A stretch of 64,000 nucleotides of DNA from positions 8,302,275 through 8,366,274 of the forward strand of contig NC_134032.1 in assembly GCF_964204645.1 (NCBI RefSeq), read 5' to 3'. The stretch's first letter is position 1. Every line of letters starts with the position of its first letter. The DNA is from Tubulanus polymorphus. Its lineage: Eukaryota > Nemertea > Palaeonemertea > Tubulaniformes > Tubulanidae. Shown piece by piece: positions 32,592 through 43,700 of the stretch. Position numbers and translations under genes: made by a program. The notes below the pieces were generated by a model. That model was not told the origin of the DNA and did not search any database. It saw only the letters and a program-made list of their open reading frames with translations.

Positions 32592-33785
32592 TCATATTTT
32601 GTGCGATTTGCTGGTTTTAAAAACTGACAGAGGCAGCGGAATAATCAAATAATACCATTTAGCACCGAATACTGATTTCAAATTCTCGCAAACGCCGGCG
32701 CTTGGCCGCGCGGCGTGAATCTTCTTCGAAAACTCGTGCGAAGTTTTGCCGCCGACGATCAACACGATTTGATGCCCGGTGTACGCGACGGCGGCGACGA
32801 ACCCGGCAACCGTTAAATACAGCAACAACGCCGTCGCGCACACCGACACCGTCTGGTAACCGCATAGCAACTGTATCACGGCGACGACCGGGAAATACAT
32901 CCAACACTGCGCGCCGAACGGGTCGACGTATTCGGCGCGGAGAAAACTCGCGATTTGCGCGAGGGTGAACGCCGCGCCTAGCACGCAATTCACGATCATC
33001 AGGAAGAAGTATTTCTGATTGTGAAGCCCGATGCAACGCGCCGTCATGAAACAGTGGTGATCGCGTTTCAAAACGCAACAGTTACACGTCACGCAGTGAT
33101 GCGCGCGCGGGGGCTTCACGATTTTACAATAACCGCAATAGTCGAATCCGTCCGCCCGATGGCTGTTCATCGCAGTCGCAGATGTAACAGATGCATTTTC
33201 TTTGTAGGGCATATCACATGCAATTTCTGCTGGTGCGATGCCCGCAGGTACATTCGCCCTACTGTATGCCAGCTGCCGAGTTTTAACATCTGATGCAGAT
33301 ACTGCTGGTACATTCATTTGTGCGGGTGCATTTTCTCTGAGCGCTTGCTGTTGGAAGACATTGAAATCGGTAGCTCTATCTACTTGCTGCTGCCAAAAAT
33401 CAGACGCATTTGCGGCAGGTACGTTCGTACCCCTTGCTCCATCTGGTCGCTTATCAGATGCGTTCGAATTTGGTACGTTCAACCGCGCAGCTGCGCGCAC
33501 CAGAAAGTAATTGCCGATTATTTGCATCCATGCGTAAATCGGGAATAAGAATTCGAAAAGATTATCGGAAATCGCATCTGAAGTCGTCAGCGCGTAACTC
33601 AGGTCGAAGGATAACATCGCGAAAACTAACGCGACGAAATAAACTGATAATCCGTAATTCAACCAAACGTAAATTTTCGTGACTGGCACCGAATTGTGAC
33701 CGATCCTAATTGAAACGTTGTTCACGATTTCTGGTGCGTTCAAGTCAATCTCTGATGATGACAACATTTTCATCGACTTTTCCAT
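32592..33785 (-). CDS. DHHC-type palmitoyltransferase, ZDHHC22/24-like
   Basis: A single-exon frame of 397 aa. DHHC enzymes attach palmitate to cysteines of membrane-associated proteins, usually at Golgi or ER. The Cys-rich domain (217-262) is complete: CGYCKIVKPPRAHHC, then CVTCNCCVLKRDHHC with catalytic DHHC at 242-245, then a Cys and an N-x3-F. Membrane segments are expected near 39-60, 76-97, 262-286 and 318-346. The tail (GGKTSHEF, then CENLKSVFGAKWYYLIIPLP) is like the ZDHHC22/24 branch, hence the subfamily guess. Between TM2 and the Cys-rich domain lies a roughly 105-residue loop (102-206) with repeated NVPAxxASD units, much longer than usual. The ATG at 33785 has a good context (A at -3, G at +4). 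The absence of introns suggests a retrocopy or intron loss. Confidence 0.93.
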   Translation of the reverse strand: MEKSMKMLSSSEIDLNAPEIVNNVSIRIGHNSVPVTKIYVWLNYGLSVYFVALVFAMLSFDLSYALTTSDAISDNLFEFLFPIYAWMQIIGNYFLVRAAARLNVPNSNASDKRPDGARGTNVPAANASDFWQQQVDRATDFNVFQQQALRENAPAQMNVPAVSASDVKTRQLAYSRANVPAGIAPAEIACDMPYKENASVTSATAMNSHRADGFDYCGYCKIVKPPRAHHCVTCNCCVLKRDHHCFMTARCIGLHNQKYFFLMIVNCVLGAAFTLAQIASFLRAEYVDPFGAQCWMYFPVVAVIQLLCGYQTVSVCATALLLYLTVAGFVAAVAYTGHQIVLIVGGKTSHEFSKKIHAARPSAGVCENLKSVFGAKWYYLIIPLPLSVFKTSKSHKI

Positions 33786-34774
33786 GTTCTAGCTAAAAAA
33801 TTCTCTAAAATTTGTTTTTTTTCTGAGTTCGAATTTCATGAATTTTTATCCCGAGACAGTTGTCCTTAAGTAATTGGGCCTGCTGCGTGTTTCCTTAGTT
33901 TGCTTTCAAATTGCCATTTTTCCGCCTTTCTGTTCAAGATTTCGTAGCAAATCTTTGGAAGACTGATTTTCTTCTGCGTCTTGTCATTTACTAGATTTTC
34001 CAATTAGATACTATTATTGTTCGGAACGATAATACGGCTAATAAAATTTAATTTGAACTTGAATTGTTCTTTTTTACGGAGGCAACGTGCTTTTATTTAC
34101 GTTTCGATGCGATATTTACACCGGAAGTAACAATTCTATGAAGGCCACGTGCTTATATTTACTTTCCGGTACGAATATTTACACCGGAAGTTACGTTGTC
34201 GAAATCGTGCACATGCGCAAATAGCAACAGGCTTGGCGGTTAGAAAAACGAAGCGACACGAAACGCCTTCGATTCAGCGGCGGAAAAAATAAACGAAACG
34301 AACTCCGCGGCGGATTGTGATTGTACAGAATTTCGGTACGTATATCGCCGAGGTATCATCTACCCGGATGGGGTCGTTTCGGCTCAATATTAAGCATATA
34401 ATTTCTGCAAACATCGGTTCAGCTTCCTGGCCGATTTTTCTGCGTAGTCGCCATTTTAGTTCTCCCTGGCTGTTTCTAAATGTAAAAACCAAATCGGCCG
34501 TCATCGAAACGTTAATATTTCCAATCGAGCGACAAAAAGCGTCTTTTAAAAGCTCAAAAATTCGAGTATTCAGACCATACTTTAACAAATGTTTAAAAAG
34601 TACGAGATTTCTCACTGAGACGGCATTTTAAGTTTCCCCTTTGATAGTTCGTTATAGTAATACAAGGTGGCAGCACCCCCTGGGTAGATATTAAATTATT
34701 TCGAGCGTCTACTATTACATGATTCAAATTGCAATTCGCATTTGTTTACAGGTTTGTGGCGAATTTTACCCAAA
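33786..34774. promoter_or_regulatory. Head-to-head promoter region, DHHC gene and PRDM15
   Basis: This roughly 1-kb gap separates two divergent genes. A tandem duplication of about 64 bp (34085-34195) carries ACCGGAAGT, an ETS/GABP-type core, at 34120-34128 and again at 34183-34191, with CACGTG at 34145-34150 between them. ETS pairs are common in bidirectional housekeeping promoters. An acceptor (ttgtttacag, ending 34751) shows PRDM15 has an upstream 5' UTR exon here. Overlapping open frames at 34274-34631 on both strands have no coding support. Confidence 0.55.
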
Positions 34775-37700
34775 ATGTCGTCAGCCGCTGATCTATCCCT
34801 AGATGAATGTAAGTAGCAACATCAATAACGTGCATACTCTTTACTGACTGAGATAAGACAATGAAAATAAGGCTGCCTATGCTATAGTATAGTCGATACG
34901 ATAACGTCGCCAGTCAGCGGCGCGTCATGCCTCCACTCGCAACCTTCTTCCATGATATACTGTCAGCATCAACTTATCGACTTATTGATGAATATAGGCC
35001 TACCTCTTAGCAAGCCATATAATAAAACCCCTTTGCACGTTTGCTAAAAAATTACCTAACACGTTCGCTGCCGACTTGATGATATGATGGTGCCGCACAA
35101 ACTCTAGAAGTCGGCGCTAGATCTGCTTACATAGTCAGCCTTTGTTCGAAATTGACCAATGAGCATGGAGTGTGAAACAGGAACTGTGTCATTCCCATTT
35201 GCCGGGGTGCGAATAAATAGGAAGAATGTACGAATATATTCGTAGCCGGCACTGGTGACAGAACCCCGAAGTACATTATATGCATAGCTGGCAGTGAACG
35301 TATTCCAGGGTTCCTGGGAAGATTAGGGAAGGGTTCTTTTTAGAGGCCGATGTCAAGAAGGACATCAAGGGGGTGCTGAGAGCTTAAGGGTTAGTCTAGA
35401 TATTAGAAAAGAACAGTTCCTAGTCGGAGTATCGGGTTTTGGATGGAATATCTTAAGAAATTAGATCAGATTTGTTTGTTTATGTTTTTTTAAGGTGATA
35501 TTTGCGGCGGCGATCATTACACGGAACAATGTCCCGAATTAGGAGTCGATGAAAACTCATTTCAAGTGTCGACAAGGTAAAATATTTCATTAACTGCAAC
35601 CCTCTGAAGTATCCTTATCCGCCCGCATGGATACCAGTTAGGCCTACCTATCCTCTGGTACCCCAATTGACCTTCACTCCAATACCTCGAATAAAATTCC
35701 TCTCCCAGAGGTCATCTCCAATGCCATCAATAAACAACTGTCCTAAGCTCCGGGAGCCTAAAAAAAACTTCCCCCCACCCCAATATCACTGGAAAATCCC
35801 CCCCCCCCCCATCCTCCCAAACTTGGCACCATTGCTCCTAATTTCTTTTCCAAGACCACCTGGTTAAACTATCCATTTTCTCTGAGGCCCCCTAGTCTCC
35901 ACCCCTGAAACGCTACCTAAACATCCAAGCCCCTAATCATCAGGAGATCCCCTACTAACCTCCAACCAACTTATGGGGCCAGTTCGTTCTAAGTCCAAAA
36001 AAAATTAAACTCAAATTTTTGGTGTAATTGCCAGTGGTTACTTCATGTTTTCAATGAGGACAACAATTCAAACTTAACCGTTTTAGGCTTAAACTTTTTC
36101 GTGAAACTGGGTCCCTGTCTTAAGTCGTCGGATTGGCTGTAGAACTAAGATGCTCTTAGATTGATCTTCTAAAGTTTAAGCCATCCCAATGGCTGTGCTA
36201 GAGATTTGTGATTGGCGCTGTAATCAACAAAGATCAAAGAAGCATGGTGGTCCACCATCTCTCTGATCCACCCCTCATTAATGAAAACCATTTCCACAGT
36301 GTCGTCTGTAAGCTTAGACTAACTAGTGAAATTTCACGTGACCAGGGTATTTCTTTCAAAGAAAAGACATTTTGCGTACGCAATCGAAATCTGCTTCTTT
36401 TAAACTGTCGAATTTGACATAGTTATTCAATGTTTGTGTCTATATTATTTGTAGGGCAAGGTCGACGCTGCCGAATAATTTAGAGGCACAGTCGCTCGAA
36501 AATGGGATGATTAACGTCATCGCGACGGCAGCGATACCGGCTAAAACGCGATTCGGTCCACTCGACGCCCAGCGTATACATGACGATAAAGATATCCCTA
36601 ACGGCTTTGTTCTAAAGGTAAATTACCCATCAGAGAATAGGTTTACTTCATTTCATTCATTTTTTTAAAGTTATGTGTTTGATTTGATGCTTGAATTGAT
36701 AACTGGTCAATTTTGATATAAAGTTACGCTAGCTAACTGACTTGTGACTAAGTTAGTTGACTGACTCAAGAGTTAAGTTAACTCCTTACCCAGTAGTTAC
36801 TGTTAGTAAAATTCTGACTAGTCTTTGTAGTTAACTGTCTCAAGAGTTGAATTGATTACTGACTATAATCAGGCAGTAAACTGAAGCAAGTAATCTTCTG
36901 ACTAGTCAAGGTAGTTAAATGACTCAAAAGCCTAGTTAATTGCTGACTCAAGACTCAAGGTAGTTAACTGACTCAAGTAAAGTTAGCTACTGCCTCTAGA
37001 ATGAAATTAGATTAATAGATTGATTCTATGGAGTCAAGGTAACTGCTGACGGCGAAAGTTTCATTAGTTATCCGACTGTGGAATAGATCGTCGCTACAAC
37101 TGATAAACTGCTGGGGAACTGTTCTATACTATTCTAATTACCGATAGAACTTACAAAATGTAAGTGACTCGCACTTACCCAGTACAAAGAAATCTAATTT
37201 ATCTAATCTCTTCATTAATCCAGTTTGCAATTTCATGTTGTTGTTTGTGAACCACTGGGTCCTGTGGTGATTGTAATGTTTCAACATCGGTTATTTTTGA
37301 TGCCGGTATTTTCTTTTTAGCTGGTCGGTCGAGGTCCTGTTATGACATTCGACTCGTCTAATGAAGATCAGTGTAACTGGATGGTCCTCGTACGAACCGC
37401 CGATTCGGAATTCACGCAGAATTTGATGGCTTTTCAAGTCGGCCACGACATCTACTTCAGGTAGAAGCAATTCACGTTTTATATTTCATTTCTCGAGAAA
37501 AAATATGAATTTTCTTAAAGAAAGTCTAGGAGAACATGTTTGTGAAAAGCTCTAACTGGAAAACTAAAGTTGTAAGAAAATGAAGTTTTCTGGGGAATTC
37601 TTTAAATGGCTTTGAAAATGCTTGGCAAAAATTTCCTAAAAATGTGTTGAACAAAATGTTGTCACCCCTCAATTATCTGCCACCCTCGGCTTGGCTTTCT

Positions 37701-40700
37701 GCTCTGAATTTGAATACCCTGGTTCCAAAGAAGTTTGTGCATTGTCAATTAAAATGATCTTCAGTTAGGCCTATCTGTCACTCTCATATTTCTGTCACTC
37801 TCACTCTTACTACTGTGACAAGCAGAGATGCTAGTTTTCCGGAAATATCCGGAATTCCGGAAATTTAGGATCGCCGATGTCAATTCCGGAAATTGGGTGA
37901 GAATTCCTCAATTGACAGCGGTATAAAAAATAAATTTAACTGGCACTGGCTAGAGTGTAAGGACAGTAACGGGGACTACTTATCGAACTACATTCGTAAG
38001 TTAGACTTAGCTGGCGTGGCGTACTGCGTCGTTTGTAAAGACCAGGTCAAATACGGTAGTGGCGGGAAAAAAGATATTCTTCGTCACCCGGATAGCGCGC
38101 GGCATAAGCAGCGAGGGATGTGAAGCACAACGAATGCCTGCTGTCGTATTTTCAGATACCCAGATCGCTCTAGAATGCATTTCCGGCGATGCAAAAACGC
38201 AAAATGACCCCCGTTCTAAATTCCGGAATTTTGGTACTTTGGCCCTAGCATCTCTGGACAACACAATGGTCCCAAAAGCTAGAGTTGAACTTATAAAGTT
38301 TCAAAAACGTTTGAAATAAGCTTAAAAAATCCTTGGAAAAGGTGTTTCGAAATTGTCAGCGGGCTATAACTCGATTAAGTGTTCCTAAATGACATGACAT
38401 TATTTTCTACCTTTTTGCTACGTATCCATGGCAAGATCATCAGCATCATTCATCATCTGATAGATGGTATTTTGAAGTTGTAGAACTTCGAATCGGTTAC
38501 AGTAGGCCTATGTTGTTATATTGGGTGGTCACGCTACTGCTGGAAAACCTTTTCTGTCCAGATTTAGAGCCATTTGCGTTGATGGGCCCCGTAAGCAGAC
38601 TGCTCTAATAGTTTATAATTTGTCAAGTGAAGAGCTTACCGTATGTCTTATAGTTGAACGATGGGAGTTTCCTTAGAAAATAGCCACCCTTCGCTCGGCA
38701 AATCAACAAAATCTAGCTTACGTACTTTAACCCATTAGCATTCAGGAATTTCACTATGTAATGTCTATCAGGGGGACAAAAGGTTTTCCGTGAACCGTTA
38801 ATTTGATGAGTTTCATACTCGATTTCGTGAAATCGAGGAAAAACTTCCCGTGAAAACGTGAATTTGAGAGGTAACTTGCACCTAAATTTCACAAAAAAAT
38901 CAGCGTGGTTTCATGAATCTCTTGATGATATATTTTCCGTGAATCGCGAATTTCTCGGCGAGCAACGAATCGATCGGGACTGGGATTCGCGCTTCATTCG
39001 GTCAGAATTTGGTCAGTTATTGACATATGACAAGTTAGGCTACATAGTAGACATTCATTTGCCTGTAAGTACATTGTAATGGCTTTGAGTGCCATAGTTG
39101 GATTGTTAAGACTTTAACTTCTTTTATTTTTTTTTTTCAAAAAAAAAAACTAACAATTTTCATGCTTGAATTGTGAGTTATCCGAAAAATGGCCATGAAA
39201 TAGTGTTCTCTGTTTTCTTGCATGAAGAAGTTAATTTATACCTGCTATTGTCCCATCTATCACGATACAGTAACTCTTTTGTAGTAGATTTTTATGAAAG
39301 TTCATGTTATTTCGTTGTAATCACGCTTGGGCTTTCACACAAGAAGCTATTAGATTTGATGAGGTGGGCCACCAAAATCATGACCATGAAATTAATCCAG
39401 ACATACTTGGATATAAGTGAGCGCTGGGATCTGTCATGTTCATAGTTCATGCTCCAGATACTCGAGAATTTCAAATAGGAAGATGTCGATTTCTGTACGT
39501 AATTTTGATGCCTTGTGTGTCTAGTTTATCCTAAGCTAATGGGTTTGAATCCAACTATAACCGTTTTATGTGTAGCAAATGCATAAAAAGTCTGAGCAGA
39601 TTCGGGTGGGTTCAGTGCTATACGGTAAAAAACAGCTCCTGAAGAAATGATTCGATGAAATCTAAATATTATTATGCAATTTATTTTGTAGTGCGTTGCA
39701 GGATATAGGCGTCGGTGAAGAGTTGAGGGTTTGGTATGCACCGCACTATGCCAAAAAACTGTCGAAACCAGTGAAACCCGACCCCAATATTCAGAGTACG
39801 TATCTCTTCTGCCGGTCTAAGCCCATAAGTTACTGCTTGTTCGAATCTGGTGTAATCAAAACTATCTCCGGGGTTGGTGTAATCCAGTAGCAAACGGAGT
39901 CGGGATGGGTCATTATTCAGGGCCGGCGTAGCCTGGGAGGCTTTGGCTGGGCCAATGATTTTGCAGATGATGATTTTTCAAAACGTATTTGTGATCGACT
40001 ATGCGTCTAAAACATTATGATCCGTAACATTCATGAAGAAATCGACTTGAATCATGATACCCGGGTCTCGAATAGCTCTGGAGCCTTCGAAATGTAACTA
40101 TTAAAAAAATGTCTCGTAGAAATGCCCCCGAACCCCTTGAAACAATAGGCGCGAATTTTTCGCGTGGTTAGGGCCTCGGATATGAGCCAAGCTAATGTCA
40201 GCTTGCACCCGCCGGCCCTGTTATTACGATGAATTTTAGTAAGAAAATTCGTTAACGTATCATAAGGAGCATGCAATAATCCAACGCAATCAACTCTAGC
40301 AACAGATGCCTTAAATACGTGTTAGGGGTTTATTGAGCGCCACATAATTGTTTGCAACTAACAAAATTGCCGTTGCCCAGTTCACACCAATACCTATAAG
40401 CTTATGGTAATCATGAACGTACGTACAGTCACATCTTAGTTAATTCGGGATGTAAGCTCTATCAATAATATAGATAAGACTGCTCCCAATATTGCGGTAA
40501 ACTTAGAAAAGAAAGTTGAACTGATTTTTTGTTTTGTTTTGTTTTTAGCTTTACTGTATATGCAAGGGGAGTGGCAAGAGGCTTTGGCAGATCAGACAAT
40601 TACTATTTATATCACTGAGGATGATGCAAATCAAATAACGGCACAGCAGCAGCAGCATACAGGTAAATAATATCACCCTCTCCTCGCGCCAGTCACAAGC

Positions 40701-43700
40701 ATGCGCAAGAACATTGTGGCGATATGATTTTTTTTTCTAATTCGAAAATTTCGAGTTAATAAGTAAAAAGAAAATTATATGGCTACAATGCTCTTCCGTA
40801 CTAACTAACAGGTTACTTAAAATATCCCCTCAACATCCCTCACAGCATAACCATACGGGTAAATAATATAACCCTTTCCTCTCTCAGTCACTAACAGGTA
40901 GGCCTAACTGAATATCCCCTCATCACCCCTCAGAGCAACAGCATGCAGATAAATGATATCACCCTCCCCTCTCTCGATCACAAACAGGAAACTAAAAAAT
41001 ATCCCCTCAATTCGCCTCACAGCGACAACATACACGTAAATAATGTCATCCTCTCCTACCTCACAAACAGTAACTAAGTAACCCTTCAACTCCCCTTACA
41101 GAGACCCGATAGGGACCCTGTTATCCTGTTATATAAGAAATTGTCACACGCAAATTTTCTAAAATCTTGAAAATTCTACAATATCATTCTCATCGATGTT
41201 TTTGATTCTCGTCCGCAACAGTTGAAGTTGCTGAGGAGAGGGATTTTATCGACGACAACGACGTAGATTTCGAGCCAGAGGATGAACGACGTCCGTCGAA
41301 GGCATCCGTGTTGAAGTTGAAAAAAGAGCCATTCTTCGGGCCACCGCCGAACCGGCCGCTACAGGCGCTTTCGTGCAGGCGTTGTAGTAAAGAGTTCTAC
41401 GATAAAGCGGAATTAGCCCTGCACATACAGGAACATTTGAAGGTTCGTTATAGAATTTCTTTTATGAAAAGTAGAATCAGAATTTGAACAATTGATCTTC
41501 GATATTAAATTCATTCATCAATTAAATTCTTTTTATGGCTAAAAAGATCATCACAAAAGTTGATTGTAATCGGAAGTTTCAGTCAAGAATAATTTATCTG
41601 AATTATTTCAGGTAATTAAATTACATGTAAATCTGTAGCAGTTTTCACGAAACTTGATCAACTTTCATGACGATTAAAAACCTACATCATTGTCCATCCT
41701 CACTTAAAACAAATTTTATCGTAATCATCTAGTGTCATGATTAGTGACTAATCATGACACTAGATGATTATGATAAAATTTGGTTTCACCAAAGGGTTTT
41801 ATACGAAGGGGTTGACAAAATCTTTTTAGAAATTCTAATTCAGATGTTAAAGAAATTACTTGGTTGTACATGTAATATATTTGATATCAGCAGTCTCACA
41901 CCAATACACCATTTAAACAAATTAGCTGTTAAATCATCGTTATAGCTGATTTGCTGCGTTACTAGACATTCTAGGGTTAATAACTTTTTAGAAATTTTAG
42001 AAGTCAGGTATGAAAAAAAAACATTCTTTTTTCTCCACACAGGTGAACTCTTGCGAAATTTGCGAAATGTCGTTCTTCCAATTGGACGCCTTGAAACGAC
42101 ACATGGCGATGTTCCACCGTAACCCGATGACCGGCGATTCGTCGACGTCGAAAATCAAAAAAGAGAAAGCCTCCGACTACGGCGACGAGCACGAGACGGC
42201 GGGCGGTCGCGCCAGTAAGAAGCGTCGCGTAAGCCCTCCGCCGCGCAACCACCGCTACTCGACGCGCGGCATCCGTTTAGACATGGCCAAATTGACAGGA
42301 ATCAAACGCGAACCGCAAAGCAGCGACGAGGAGTATGTGCCAGAGAAACGCGAGCCGAAAAAATCGCCCACCGTAAAACGTGGCAGAGGCCGGCCGCGTA
42401 AAGTGGTGACACCCGCGGCCGAGGTAAAAATACGCAAACCGCGAGCGTTCGAAGAGACAAACGTCGATGCCGACGTATTAACGTCGATCGCGGGAGCCAA
42501 CGTCGAAGAATGTCAGGAATCGGTCAAACGAGTAGTCGACGCGGTTGTCAACGCCGTCGAGTTGTCGACGAACGTCGCCGGGGAGGCCGACGGGCTGAGA
42601 GACGAGAATATCAACGACGATGATTTCGACGATCGTGCTGAACGCGTGGACGACGAGGCAAGACCGGACGACGTCGACGTCGAGGGGGATGAGGACGATG
42701 AGGCAGAAGAGGGAGAAGATGAAAGCGGGATCGCGGTGCCGGAGATGAACGATGAGGAACTAGCGAGCTACGAACGCGAGGAAGACGGGTTGGTGTTGGA
42801 TCGCGAGCAGTTGAAAATCGAATCGAACGACCGCGAAAAATGTTACATCGTGTACACGTTCATGGCTCGAGTGGACGACCTAGAGCAGCAGCCAACGCAA
42901 TCCGGTATCGAGCAAACACAATCATCAACTTTGGGTCAGACTGATGAGTCCGGTATAGGGCAGATGGAATCTGGTCTCGAGCAGATGGAATGCAGTTTAG
43001 AGCAGACACAAACTGATATCGGGCAAACAGAGTCTAATTTAGAGCAAATGGAAACCAATATAGGGCAGACTGAGTCCAGTTTGGAGCAGATTGAATCCGG
43101 TCTAGAGCAGATCGAATCCGTTTTGCAGCCAACGGCATCGAGCGTCGTCGAACGAATCGAACCTGGTGCGCAAATCTACGAGTGCCGGGCATGCGGGCGT
43201 CTCTTCAGCCGCGATGTGTTTGCTGAGAAGCACGTCAGCGTCACGCACGGCTTCGTCTGTTCGTACTGCACGAAGTCGTTTCGCAAAGACACCACGTACC
43301 AGGTGCACCGCTGCAAACAAATGGTCGAAGGCGTCAAACCAGATGCCGATGGTGTCTACCACTGTCCGGAATGCGATAAGAAATTTGCAACCGTCGACAC
43401 GCTGCACCCGCATTTGTTCGGGCACCGGCGCAAGCTGCAGTGCCGCCTGTGCAAGCGGTCGTTCATGCGTAAGGAAACGTACCGGAAGCACGCGTGTCCG
43501 GCGAAACGGCCGGCGGCGAAAACGTACCGCTGCGACATCTGCAACATGACGTTCGCGACGGCGAAATATCTGTTCCGGCACCTGGCTGCGCACACGGAAC
43601 GTTTCAAGTGTATCAAGTGCAGCCATTCGTTTTCGCGCAAGCAGAGTTTGCTGTCGCACATCAATAAATGCAATCCGGCTCAGTTCCGCGCAATGGGCAT

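Noticed and set aside
32659-33682. Several 80-140 codon frames overlapping the DHHC gene
   Set aside because: Arg-rich shadows of the real minus-strand gene, with no domain of their own.
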